Shown: positions 14,094 through 26,965 of the stretch, piece after piece | Position numbering within the stretch: position 1 is the stretch's first letter | Layout of the letters: each line of letters begins with the position of its first letter | NCBI GenBank assembly: GCA_011033025.1 | Contig: WFMF01000367.1 | Coordinates: 1 to 64,000 of the forward strand | Direction of reading: 5' to 3' | Length of the DNA: 64,000 nucleotides | Source of the DNA: Beroe forskalii | Lineage: Eukaryota; Ctenophora; Nuda; Beroida; Beroidae | Notes under the pieces: generated by a model | The model's database searches: none | What the model was told of the DNA's origin: nothing | The model's input: only the letters and a program-made list of their open reading frames with translations | Position numbers and translations under genes: made by a program

Positions 14094-14190
14094 CACGTGT
14101 CTGGTTGCTAGGTCCCGTGAGGCGTTGCTAGGTCACGTGTTCGGGTCACGTGCTGTGTGTCACGTGACTTTAGACTGCCCACGTGACCCA
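14094..14190. promoter_or_regulatory. Dense CACGTG cluster
   Basis: Five CACGTG hexamers occur in under 100 bp, several as TCACGTG, together with two GTTGCTAGGTC words shared with the 5483 tandem array. No gene start is seen nearby. It may be a binding platform for bHLH-ZIP factors or a decayed minisatellite. Confidence 0.35.
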
Positions 14191-14902
14191 CTCTCACACG
14201 GCCTCCTGGTTTAGGGGCATGTGAGGGACAGTGCACTTTAGATATGGTAAACCAGTGCCCTACTATATGAGATGGGTGACTTGAAATACTGTCCACAATT
14301 TAATTAACCCGGGGGGACTAAGTTCAAGTACAATGAACGTATTATAGGTTTAGTACGTTTAATAATGAGTGTGTTTGTAGTTTTCAGTAGTTTATATAGT
14401 AGTGTGGTTTATGGCTATGTTATAAGTATACATTGTTGGTATTATGATTGAGTTTGTAATTGAGTCTTGGTTTATGTAGGATTTTATCGATTGATTGAGT
14501 GATTGGGCGGAACCATATAGATGAGTACCTCTCGGAAAACTAGAAAGTAAAATCATCATCGCGATTAGTATAGCTAAATTATAAGTCCTTATTTAAGTTA
14601 AGAATCATTGAAATCAACTATGAACAATAAGGATTAAGGAAAACATTATGATTGATGAAGCCAAGTTTTTATCACGGAAATCACACAAAAAGTTTTATTC
14701 ATTAATCACCTAACTACTCCAGTTAATGCGTCCCCATGGCCCCGCACCACACCAGTCAAGGCGACGTGAGGGACACTAATGCATGATTACAACTGCCTTC
14801 TAACAAACATACATACCCTCGGAATTAAATAGCTTTTAATAATGTAATGGTGACTCATCTAGTGTGGAGCCTTGAACTCATGCGTGGAAAATACTGAGTT
14901 CA

Positions 14903-14946
14903 GCGTCATCAACACATCACTTTGAGCTATGATAATGACGTCATCT
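14903..14946 (+). repeat. Dispersed palindromic CRE repeat, diverged
   Basis: GCGTCATCAACACATCAC on the left and GCTATGATAATGACGTCATC on the right mark a diverged member. A similar copy lies at 15705-15748. Confidence 0.6.
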
Positions 14947-17727
14947 TAACCAGCTATTCCTTGTCACATTCTCTTTCCAGCGCCCTGCGGATTGTGTCCT
15001 GCCTCCTTCCTTCTTATCCGGTATAGGATGTGATGTGTGAATTTCAAATTACGAGGGTTGCGTGTGACTTTTGTTGTTAGATAGCTTGTTGATTTCTTGG
15101 TTAAGTTTGTGGGGTTTGTTACCAACAAACCAACCTGGCTTTTACCCATATTTTGCTTGGGGTTCGTTTACTTTTCAAGCTTTCACAAAAGTCGAAAGTG
15201 GGATGTTCTCACTAGCGCCGCGTACTCCGTCGGCTGATCGGATGCCATAGATTCCAACCTACATTCCAACTTCATGAATCAAGTCCAATCGGGTCCACCA
15301 AGTTATTAGATGGCTTTCGTCGTTAGACATTTCAATGATGGCACAACCCCACGATGCGTGATTGCTAATCTTTCACCCGTCACCTAACTTGGCTAGGTTA
15401 ACCCAACTGATCACTGTTCCTCACCTCCACCCTGTGGTATCAGGTGACCCAGTTAGTGTCTCTATTCACACGTGCTGGTCACGTGACTTGTCTGCCACGT
15501 GACCTGACGGATTTGCTTGCGTTACCATGGTAACTCCCATCAAGTAATCACGTGGTCTGCGAGTGTCAGGTTGTCATGCCAACTACGTGCGCCATGCCTC
15601 TTTTTACAACTAATCACCCTCTACCTACATATCCCTCCTCAGTCCTTCTGTGACTATAAAACAGATGTGTTGCTTTGAATTACACTCAGAAATAGTCCTT
15701 TCCCGCTTCATCAACACACTACGTTAAGGTATGACAATGACGTCATCTGATCCGCTCATTTTCATCACGCGCCCCATTTCGTGTTCTCTGATCAGTAGTA
15801 TATATTAGTTGGCGCCACTCTGAGAACCATTTGTGTTAGTGATCATATTTTAATTTTACATATTGTTAGTCCTTAAATTCGTACATTATATTCCATCTTT
15901 CCTTGCTTTCCAGGAATTTAATTTAAGTGAATAGAAGTAATAATATTTGACGTGAACTGTCCAGTAGACTCGCAGATTCCGCTCAAATTTACTTAAAATA
16001 ATTTAGATCATCAAATTCAAACAGGTCCTTTGAGAGCATTCGTGTTTGGTTTTCCTGTTATCATGCTACGTGATATGACCAATCGAAATGTGATCTAGGA
16101 GCGTGTTCATGTGATCCGAATTCCTTCGCTGCACATTCCTCTGGTAATACCGCACTCGTTTTCACTATAAAACTCCTTATACGGAAAGCTTGTTTATTTC
16201 TTATTAATCTTCTTTGCTTCTTTGCAGCGTACTTCCTGTAAAGTGTACGTTAATCAGTTGCTCCTTTGTTTTCCTTGACACCTTGTGTTCTACCACCTTG
16301 TGTTTTTACACGGCTTGAAAACATACACTCCTCAATCTTTACTTCATAGGCAATATGATGGAAGTATAGTCGCTATATCAGTATCTGTACACTCTGAAAC
16401 ATACACGTTGTATTATGATTAGTTGGAGTCAGGAGTGTGTCTTGGGCGTGGTTTTAGGTCTAGTTATGTGTTATTCGGGACCACTCATGAATCATGATCA
16501 TAACGTGGGTCGTAAAACGAATTTTTTCAAAGAAAAGTTTTCTATTGAACTATCAGATAAGACGATAGGTTGAAGATAGATATTATGAATGTTCATGAAT
16601 TTTATGCATTTCTTCTGACGCTTCTTGCAAGTTGTATCTTGATTCTTGAATTCCCACGTACCAATAATTCCTTGTCACTAGAATTATTAATCGCTCACAT
16701 TCGCTAGAAACGAGCCATAATCACCAAATGCTTATCGCTTGTCTTATAGCGTATCTTAAGTCGCCCAATAAATGACTTGGAATGAAATCATTATCATACC
16801 TCAACATAGTAATTCAATGACGCTGATTCGCCGTTTCTCGTGTGTTCCCTGTATCTCATATTCTTCCCAGAACAAATTGCCTCTGATGATATGTCATTTG
16901 AAAGCTCTCCTTTACATCTGAGAAAACATACTAATATTCATGATGTCGATATTCTTGTGTCCAATGACAAAAATATCATGAAATACATGAGCTATGCTCC
17001 ACTGTTAGCACTATGTTGTAAAACACTATGGTAAAAACTATGCTGTGGTTTCAAACCGTCGCTTACATCATCATACGGCTGGTAACTTGATTATTGAGGT
17101 CTATAACTATAACATCAATGTTATTTTTAATAAAATCTTCACCGCACACTTGGTTGACGTACCCTAGCAAGAATTAAGCATCATAGTACTTTCCCCAGCA
17201 AGTATCATGCAAAGCGATGAATTTAACATTTTACGAAAATTCCACGATGAGATGCTGCCTTCAACCTGTATATTATTCCAGTGCCACTCTGAGTTACACC
17301 TCTTTAGCACCTGGTTATTGATCAACGTTCAATTCAAATTCAATTTAAATATAACCACTTGGTGAGTTTGGGCCTTGATTCGACGAATTAATGATTCGTC
17401 AGACTTGGTGCGAAACTTGGGCTCAACGCCAAGTTGGCGAAAAGTCAAAGTTTCAGATGTTGTTTGTTTATTAATTATAAACCATAGAACAGCACTGCGA
17501 CGTTTATTATTTCATTGTTTCTTTTAATGAGCCTGAAAATTTATACAATGTAACCAATGCTTTGTTACACCTTTGCAATGTTAATCAAAAATTCTGCTTG
17601 ACATGTTCAGTGTTTGCAGATCTGGAACTGATATCATATAAGCCTTTTCACTTGATAAGAGAGTAAGAGACACCTTCTACACAACAGCTCCCCACCAATT
17701 GAAAAGCTTCTCATTTTCATGTAATCA

Positions 17728-17800
17728 ATTTCACAATCTTAACCCTGATAATGACATCATCAACTCTCCATTCTAAGCCCTGATAATGACGTCACTCTCA
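17728..17800 (+). repeat. Head-to-tail dimer of the palindromic CRE repeat core
   Basis: Two core units are joined: one ends CCTGATAATGACATCATCAA, and that TGACATCA also begins the second unit, which runs through CTCTCCATTCTAAGCC to TGATAATGACGTCACTCTCA. The shared central CRE shows that the 36-bp core can exist as a tandem repeat. Confidence 0.65.
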
Positions 17801-20800
17801 ACCATCTGCTCCTCCTAGATACACTAAATCACTAACCATCCACCACTACTCGAACTCATCTAGCACTCGATACATTTTGCGGTCACACAACATAACATAG
17901 TCTCAACATGACCACACTATAGATGCGTACATTTCTTTTGTTATTGAGTGTCGTGCTGCTACTTGGATTGGGATAATAAGTCCATTATATTTTAAAAACA
18001 CACATCTTCCGACCCTACTTGAGTATGCTTGAGTGAGCGTGAGTTCACTGATTGCTTGCTCATTATGTGGGTTTTGGGAGGCTGAAATCCACCGTTTGTG
18101 GTATTCCATCAGTCATGAAATCAGGGTGTTCCTTTCAAAGACTGTCTTCTTCCTGTAATGTCGTTCTGTTTTTTTAAAAGAATCGTCGATTCCAATGCTG
18201 ATGTTTCGATGGTGTTTTTTTGTTTGTCTTTGAGCCTTTACTGCCTTTTAACTTAAATATCTTTTGATGCCAAATTCTGTATACTTGCAATGTTATTTTG
18301 TGACAATGTGACAGTTTGTGGCAGTCTAAATTAGAATGGTCGTGGTGGTTACTGCCATATTTTTGAAGGTCCTTAGCCAAAGTATCTTCTTAAAAACCGA
18401 CTTTTGGAAATAATTCTAATGTTAAAATATTGATTGTTTAGCGGATTTTTTATGTTTGAACTATGTTTCTTAAGAATACTTAATGTTTTGCCAACACATA
18501 AATTATCAAATTAATAAACTCAATAAAATCGCAGGAACACAGTTTAAATGTGATTTGTATATGTGTGTGTATGTTAGGAATTTGAGTGTTGGTAACTGAA
18601 GGTCCTCCTCCTCCAAGGGGCATCTGTAGAAAATGACCTGCACGCTACGCAGTGCATTCTTTTGTCACTCGTGTCTGAAATACTGACATTAAATAATTCC
18701 AGAATTCCTTGATGATTAAGTTATTAGTTATACAGTTCTAAAATATCATAATATCATTTAGTTATAAAAGTGAAATGGTGCCTGTTATTGACGTTTATAT
18801 CAAAACGGAATCATTTTGAGCACGCGTTTCGCGTACGTCCAATCGAGTCTATAATAGCCAAACTTTGGATGAAGTTTGGCTATTTTCAGGTACAAAGCTT
18901 GTATCTTGTGTTGCCATCATAGCTGGAGAAATTCCAGGATTATGTCAGATTTTAGTCACAAAGAAAAACGCGGTGTTTTAATCGCTACGTTCAATGACCA
19001 AACTGCAAACATTACATAAAACATTTGACTTTTTCAGACTTACTAAGTTTGAGTTTAACATCAAATCCTCATCAAAACAACAATTTGAAAAAGTCTTTTG
19101 ACATTACAAGGGTCAACACTCAACAGTGCAGATTATCCTTTATTCCTCAGTTTTTGCCTTTGTTCTTTGTGTTAAATTCTGTTACACGTTGCCACCTGGC
19201 GCATGTTTTAATGATAAATATTCTTCATTGAAAACAAGAAAATATGATAGAAAGGAATCTTTAACTGTTGCCATCGGCATGCAGCTTGGTGATCTCAGGG
19301 GGTGTTTTTAACGGAAACTAAGTTAAATTCAGTTCTTTAATATTTTTTCAGGATCTCTTTACTTGGCTTTTGGGAATGCAATGTGAGTGTTCAAAGCGTT
19401 AGGCTGATGGGCGTTTTTAAACCAATTGGTCTCCTCGTCTCCTTGAAATCTTGGGTTCTTGAACAACATTTGACAAATCAAAGTTTGCTCTGCACGCCTT
19501 TAAACCGTTGGAATTAGATAAACAAACAGTCACTCCGCATCTTTGACACGCATGTGTATTATGAAATTAGACATCATTCCAAGTAGATTATCACTGTGCT
19601 ATGTGGAGTATCACTGTGCTGGAGTTGCTTGTGAAGCTATTGACACAGTCCCAGAGCTCCACTCAGCCCCAGCCAGCGTGATAGAAGGAAGTCAAAGTGA
19701 CGTTGTTGTGAGGGGTCAAAGTGGGGAGTTTGTGATGTCATTTGATGGTCTTGAAGTGGGTGGAATCAAGTTTCAGTGTATGGTGTAAAGTATGCGATGT
19801 GTGATGTATAGTATATTGTATAGTGTACAATTTAAATCAATGTATTTCATGGGTATGTTTGTACATTGTACAATATGTATGCACTGTGCGTTGAAGTGGG
19901 TGTATGGAGATTGTAACTGTATCATACCCGGATAGGTCCTGAACAATAATATTTTTGTTTACACTCGGCTACCTGTGTAATGTAATGTGTGAAATGTAAT
20001 TTGTGTACCGTATGGCGGGTTTATTAGTGAATTAATCTGAATTAATACCGACAGTTGTTGTATTTAACACCCTATTATAACAAAATGAATTCCATGAAAT
20101 ATAGGAATCCGGATAATCCATCATGAAATTTAAAATAATACAGAATCAGGATTGAAATGAATGTGTTGTGAGTATCTGCAAATATTCTGCAAAAGTTTCC
20201 ATTTTTATGAATGATAATCTGTTATTGAGTAGCAACCATACCTTCAGTTCCATCACGCGCACGGAAAATAGGCGTTTGAAAATGCCGTCATTATCACATT
20301 TTAAAGTATCACATTGTCAACAATTCCTCCACCCGCTGTCTGCGCGCTCCACCTAATATATGATCCTATGATATACCTCTGTGTGATACGATGTGTGTTT
20401 ATTCCCTGGGGAGATCTTACTCTTCTGAGAAGAAGAGTACTTTCCCTCTCCAACGACAGACATTTTTTTGTAAATATTATTACTTCAAGAGGCGTATACA
20501 TTGCAACATTATTACCAGAAGGTGCAGAGTGAACCTTCGGGGAGAGTATTTCTCCCTCATCAACGACACAAAGTTTTTATAAATATTATGTGTAAGTTTA
20601 TGGAATTCTGGCAAGGTGCAAGTTTTCGTGAGTACAATAGCTTTGTTAGTTTGTTGGTGAGTGTCAGTTTTCAATTGGTAAGTCTTAGGACTGATAGTTG
20701 CTGTTTCAGTTGATGTCAGTGTGTTTGTGTACTCACTACTGCCTCACTGAATTTCTACTGTTTTATCGCCATTTTTGTTAGCATTCTTTATGTATGTATT

Positions 20801-21121
20801 TTGTAAATGATTGTCGTTTGGTTTTGAAGATGTGTTGATAGATCGCGGATCTCCCTGTAACTAAGATGCCATCATATTCCTTTGAACTGTTCTAGCAGCA
20901 TCTCTTTGTGCTTTTTTTTTCTAAATGTGTTTTTCTAAATGTGTTTATGATTTCCCGCACGTGTCAAGTTAATAAATGGCGATATCGGTATTTATCGGAG
21001 AACGATGTCACTGATTTTAAACTTCAAATTTCTGGTAACTTCAGGGTTTGGGTATTGAGTGCAGGTGCAATGTCTAGAGAGTTTAAGAAGTATCAAAATT
21101 CATAATATCAGATTTCCGCGG

Positions 21122-21166
21122 CCAATGAGAGTCCAGAGATTATGTCACGTGACAAGGACTGCCAAT
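21122..21166 (+). promoter_or_regulatory. CCAAT-E-box-CCAAT module
   Basis: CCAAT at 21122, CACGTG at 21146 (offset 24) and CCAAT again at about 21162. The same offset as in the 3723 array. Confidence 0.45.
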
Positions 21167-21622
21167 TGAGGGAAGACTTTTCACTCTTCCTTCGTCATTC
21201 TACAATTACATGTAGGGTTTTTTATAATTGGAAGTTTGAACGTGCAATTTGACAGAGTATGGACGATAAACGAGTAAAAAGAGCCCAAGAATACATGGAA
21301 AATATTCTAAATCAGTTAATCGGCCAGGTGCCCCAACAAGAATTAACAAGTTAGAGGTCGTAAGAAAGTATATCAATGTCCCCCTGGATATATCCTGGAT
21401 TCAAAGCAATTGTCTCACAACTCACACTTCGTAGTACTTGAGATTTACAAAAACATGTAAAATCTTTACATGTTGTTAAACTTATATTAACGATAAACAT
21501 AGATCAGTGAAATTATTACACGTTGTTGTAATACAAAAACTACACACGAATGGTAGTTTTTACCATGATCTCGTAAGAGCATTAGGAGCCGAATATAATA
21601 TTTAATACATCCTAGCTTTCTG

Positions 21623-21668
21623 ATTGGTTGTCACCCATCACGTGATCTTCATACTCTCATTTCATTGG
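21623..21668 (-). promoter_or_regulatory. CCAAT-E-box-CCAAT module, reverse orientation
   Basis: ATTGG at 21664-21668 (CCAAT on the minus strand), CACGTG at 21639-21644 and ATTGG at 21623-21627. The CCAAT-to-CACGTG offset read on the minus strand is 24 bp, as at 21122. Confidence 0.45.
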
Positions 21669-21841
21669 CTAATGCCGTAGAGGTATTGTATATAGTGCGA
21701 AGGTGCGGGTCATTAGATAAAATATATGTGTTTTGAAGTTTTGATTTTTCATGTGCTAATATTCATGTGCTGAATTAAACCGAGTAGCTGTTAAAGGAGT
21801 GTTTTATTGTGCGTCTGCTTTGAGGAATATTTGTGTGTATG

Positions 21842-22154
21842 TCGGAACATTCTTTCATAATGGCATATAGGCCCTCTCAAAAAGAGTACATATTCGTTTG
21901 GTTTTAGTAGACATTCTTTCATTATGATAGGCCCTATCTCTTTCTCAAAGAGAGTACTTTCGTTTGCTTTTTAGTCGGAACATTCTTTATAGTAGGCCCA
22001 CTCATAGTACTTTCGTTTGGTTTTACAGTTTACTGGACATTCTTTCATCATAAGTAGGAAGCAGTCTCAAAAAGAATACTTTCGTTTGGTTTCACTGGAC
22101 ATTTTTGCATCATAGCATAGGCCCTCTTCTAGAGAGTACATTCGGTTTTACAGT
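21842..22154 (+). repeat. About 60-65-bp degenerate minisatellite, five copies
   Basis: Five units share the order GGACATTCTTTCATCAT, AGGCCCTCTC, AAAGAGAGTAC, TTTCGTTTGGTTTTACAG. Each unit holds a short inverted pair (CTCTC with GAGAG), so single strands could form small hairpins. Weaker relatives lie near 20420 and 20545. Confidence 0.75.
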
Positions 22155-23529
22155 CCGTGTTTTACGAATTATTCCGGATGTAAGTGGTCATTAGCATTTT
22201 TCTTCTGCGATCTCCGATGTATTTTATCCGAGTTTATATTGACTTCTAGCTAAACATAACTACACAACCTTTCCTTGATTACAATTTACAGCGTTTAAAG
22301 GAGCTCTTTATACTGTACTATTTTAGTATTCAATAATGAAAAAGCAACTGAATTACGTTCTTTAAAAAGAGTCAGGACAATTTAAGACATATATTTCCAT
22401 TATCAGACTCCTTGAATATTAAACCCTGTCAGAATTTAACCCTGAAGTACTCCCAACCCTGTCTCCCCTCATATATCAACGTATTTTAATTAATGTCTGG
22501 GTTAATTGATTAGATGTAATTACTGGCGGGTTATGTGTCCTCAAGGGACACATTTTTAATGGACTAATTAATGGGCTAAACCTCACATCCTCAATCTTCA
22601 TGCTTCGTTGTCTCATCGTTGTCTGATAGGACTGGGATATAATATATTTTTGGAGCCAAATTTATGTCCCGATGCATCATCTCCATAGCCTTTTTAAAGT
22701 TCTATTGCTCTATCTGTTGATGGCTCCACGATTGGACGATCTTGACGTTTATCTTTGTTTTTCCTCAGATAGTAGTTTGATTGTCATCCCCAACTCTCCT
22801 CCTGATCGTTTACTCGTGTCATCCACCAGTAATCCATTTACCCTTGACAGCAAACCATCCGTTGATTTATACGACACTGCGTGTGCAGGCGTCATCCTCC
22901 GACTATAGTTTTACAACCCACCCCATTTTAATGGCCAATCAGCATGATCTCCATAGCAATCCTGTATCACTATGACAACGCGCAGCTTTCACGTGGCTGA
23001 TTGCTCCATCTTCCCACATAGCCCCCACTTCCTCCAGCTATAATAGAACATGGGGTTAAATATATAGTGACAGAACTAAATCAAATGATATAGAATACGC
23101 AGAATAAAGTGATAAGGTCATCAAGAGATGAGCTAATATAGCGACGATGTCAATTGACAGTTTATTAGAATAGGAATTTTAAGTGCAGGTGCTAAGTGCT
23201 TGGACCCCCTGAGCAAGTTATCTCATATTTTATATGTTTTAGCATACTTGTAGTTAACTAGACAAACTACCAGTCCAATTCACTGTCTCCACTGAAGTAT
23301 AGGGGTAAACAAGTTCTTTAAACGAATATATTAATAACGTGTTGAAATGACGTCATTATCAGGAATAAGAACAAGGAATTAGTGATGTTTAGAGTCGTAG
23401 ACGACGTCTAATAGTCCTGTAATCAGCATACAGATAGAGAAAACAACCCTGCCTAAACCAGGGCTCCCTTTAGCCGCATTTCTATCATACCGTAGACAGA
23501 AGGAACGCATCTGTTGCATAGCTACCCGA

Positions 23530-23561
23530 TCACGTGACAAGGACAAGCTCTTGTCACGTGA
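23530..23561. promoter_or_regulatory. 12-bp-arm hairpin with nested E-box palindromes
   Basis: TCACGTGACAAG (23530-23541) faces CTTGTCACGTGA (23550-23561) over an 8-bp spacer, so each arm itself contains the palindrome TCACGTGA. Two more CACGTG boxes follow within about 110 bp. Confidence 0.5.
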
Positions 23562-24089
23562 CAATTAGTGGGGTCACGTGATGCTTAACAGGACACGTTG
23601 CCATGGAAATAGGACATGTGTTTCCCGTCTTGTGACCCTATCACGTGACACCTTCTACCAAGGTCACGAGGCCAGGGTTGAAGCTACAGCTGATGTCAGT
23701 TGGCGGATGTGCGTGCGCGCGCGCCGTCAGTTCACCTCCCCAATACAATATGGTGCTTCCTAGACTGACTCATCTCTCTCTAGCGTTCAGTGATTGCCTT
23801 CATTAGGTTTGCGCGGGCTTTCCCCCAACATAGCTCATTCCTTAACAACTCATAATTCCTTCACTCGTTTTGAATGGTGTTCAGTTCATCGTTTAGCTTA
23901 TTTCACTAGTCGCATACCCGCGTTTAAACTGAGGCGAAGTGCATATTATGGTTATAACTTAGTTTAAGTATATAATGTGTGTCGTTTATATTTTTATTTT
24001 GTGTGCGTTGTTTTATTTCGTGTGTGTTGCTTCCACCATTTTAACGGGTGTCAAGGGGAGAAGTATACCATTTGTCAGAGAGTCTCCAT

Positions 24090-24181
24090 CACGTGATCTC
24101 CTTCTGCTTTCCCATTGGCTGCTGAAATGACGTTCTGCCTTCCCATTGGCTGCCCAACATGACGTGTCAAACGCTCATTGG
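24090..24181 (-). promoter_or_regulatory. E-box followed by three reverse CCAAT boxes
   Basis: CACGTG at 24090-24095 and ATTGG at 24114, 24145 and 24177. The first pair has the same 23-bp offset, in minus orientation, as the other CCAAT/E-box modules. The words CTTCCCATTGGCTGC and TTTCCCATTGGCTGC repeat 31 bp apart. Confidence 0.4.
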
Positions 24182-26300
24182 TGCTCGGGCTAATGATACG
24201 CTAATTGGTAGATAGGGTTGTGTGTACTACTACATTAGCTCACTATTCTCAGCGTATAGTCGGCATATATATTCGCTGCTGGCTTGCGCACATGATATAA
24301 TTGTACCGACTACATATAATAATATGTGTACAGGGTAGATCCGACCTTGCTTAGAACTCATATTTAAATTGATCTTGCTCAGAACTCATACATCAAATAT
24401 CCTTATTCCGTGTCTTATGCCCTCTGGTAATTTGGGTTTGTTTTATCATGCTATTAAACCGTCTTCCTCTCCGGAGATCATCATCTGCTGCAAAGAGAGG
24501 TCCACATTAAACATATCTAGCACGCCATTGTTCGTTTGCCGTATTATATCTACCTGAGGATATATCTCTCATGTAATATAAGAGCTATCTCTGGTCAAGG
24601 CGCAGTACACTAATGACGTACTAGCTGTCCTCTGATTCTCTACTCCAGACCTATTTGTCCGCCTTTCTGTGCTAACTAGATTCTATATTCCAGCCAGTTT
24701 CTCAATACTTTATTCCAGACCGGTGTAATAGAGCCTGTTTTCAGACCGGTGTTTGTTTCTCAACCATTCAGTACTTATCTGTGCTAGTGCTGTGTATCTT
24801 AGAGCCTTGTTTTGTCACTCTATATAATAGCAGGAAGAGAGGTTTGTCTTCTTTTCAAATCTATACTCGTTTCCTGTGTTTTCTTTCTTTTAAAGGTTTA
24901 AATAGGTATCAGGATGCAGGGGTGTCCACTGTCCAGATGGTTTTCTAATTGCTAGTTCACGATGGGGAAAGACTCGAATTCAAATTGATTATCTAAGTCA
25001 ATTCTCTCAATGCATTTCTGTTTGACGCCCTTTTTCTTTATTACTGTTCGATGATTTCCCAAAATCTGCTATGTTCTTATCAATTCTCCCTTATCAGCGA
25101 ACGATCCTTTTACTCTTACCGCCCTGAAATTGCTTTGAAGGAACACATATCCCCCCTCCCTCCATCCCAAATGATCGTAGATTATGTATATTTTGACATT
25201 GACCTAGATTGCATATATAATTACCTAGGATTTCCAGAGAAAGGCTTCCCTGACACACGCCGTTTTATGTCACGTGATCAACTCCCACTAGAGGCCTCGT
25301 GTGGGAATAATACGCGGTTAAGAGTGATACCATTATCATGGTTTAGAATGGAGTTTTGCTTGCGATGAACTGTCTATTTTGTCCCAGGTTCTCAGCAGGC
25401 TTCTCAGATTTATGTTCAGAATGATGGCATTATCAATGTTTTGAGTGGAGCGTTGAATCGTCTATTCTCCATGGACAGTCCCCAGCGGACTCCTCTGAGT
25501 TTCTCAGTCCTCCCCTGTCCTTCTGTCGTGAGGGTCATTACAGCCCGTTCCACTTAGTGCAAGGGTTAACTGGTACTGATGCCAGATTATCTTACCATTT
25601 GTGCCTGGAGGCTCCTAACTCTTGCGACGTTTTGACTATCTGAGTTCTAGGTTGTGTTTCAGGGATTAGATCTCGTGTTTTAGGTGCTGTATTGGGTTTA
25701 ATAGATCCGTTCATTAACATAGCTTCTTGATTTTTGACATGTTAAGTTTTCATCCAACAGTTTTCCCTGTTGAATTCTATGGGCTCCATTTTTATGAGTT
25801 CATTTGTTCTTTCCTATTCCGAACTTTACAATGATTTGCTTATCACAATGTTTCAAAAAATATGTTGACCGATATCCCCATTGTTACATTTTTAATAACA
25901 CGGTTTTTTGTTCCAAACGTTTGGCTTCTTGTTATAAATTTTACACTGCCGACTGTCATATTCCAATGAAAAACTACTTGCGTATATTCGTTCACTCGCG
26001 TCCTGATTTGAAAACTTTCCAGCCAGTTCACTATTGGGCCGTACGAGTGCATTGAATAGTTGAATCTTTAGCGACCAGTCATTCTGTGATGCACGGTATT
26101 CCATTGTTTTCAGGCGACTGTAAAGTTGGAGGGTAGTTGGTTCTGTAAGGAATAGTTGGTGCTGTAAAGCTTGTTAAGGTAGTTCGATGTAAGGGCAGTG
26201 TGTATGGTATTGTCATCTGAAGTCTGTGCCGAGTCTTGCGTACCAGCTTGTACCACCGTATGCAAACCCCAATGAATCCTGGTGTATACGATTCAACAAT

Positions 26301-26360
26301 AGACGTTTGAGAGTGAAGGCATTTCCACGGTTTAATGTTATCTTAAAACCGCCTACTTTT
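26301..26360 (-). repeat. Dispersed palindromic CRE repeat, reverse orientation with one outer arm
   Basis: Read on the plus strand it runs GTTTGAGAGTGAAGGCATT, CCACGGTTTAA, then AAAACCGCCTACTTTT. The last piece matches the outer arm seen at 30147 and 48401. The CREs are degraded. Confidence 0.5.
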
Positions 26361-26912
26361 CGTGGGAGACCTGTAGTAACCCGAATGTCTACATCTTGTT
26401 TACTGCAATGCTTATATAGTTTTCATATATTTACAAACTCCAAGCAATTTCACTGTTCAGCTTGCTTTCTCAGATCTCTGGGAGTGGTCTTGCTTCAAAT
26501 CGTAGCTAGGAAAAGAACACAAACTGGCGGCTGGCTTTTATTGTGTTACTATTCCAGTATTCCAAGCAGTTCAGTGCCTCAGTACTTCATTACTCACTGC
26601 AGACAGTACTTATCGGTTCGTTGTAGTGACAAGTAGTACATACTTTTGACTCTTTTAGGGACTTTAGTTTTCTCTCAACTCTACCCCTTCAACTGATGTC
26701 GCGCAGAACTATATTGAGTTCAATGCTGATCCAGAGATTTAAACATATTGAATGTCTCATGGCATTTCGTTGAAATTTAAACCGTGGCTAAGGCGTGTGT
26801 AAGCCTCCCTATAAATATATCATTGGGGTATTATATAAATTAATGCTATTTGTAAAACAAGCCCCCACGCCATATTATTCTCTGCTAGAGGCGCGCAAGT
26901 GATCGGTGTCAG

Positions 26913-26965
26913 CTAGTGACGTCATTATCATGATTTGAAATGGTGTATTGATGACTCCACCCCGC
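26913..26965 (-). repeat. Dispersed palindromic CRE repeat, reverse orientation
   Basis: TAGTGACGTCATTATCATG, TTTGAAATGGTG and ATTGATGACTCC appear in order, the reverse complement of the family core. Other reverse copies begin near 6177, 7152, 9137, 13553, 20283, 23346, 25318 and 34394. Confidence 0.65.

Noticed and set aside
19543-19788. 81-codon frame with an acceptable composition
   Set aside because: No motif and no flanking exons in phase; treated as chance.
26226-26636. 136-codon open frame
   Set aside because: It runs through a copy of the dispersed CRE repeat and shows no domain, so it is likely fortuitous.
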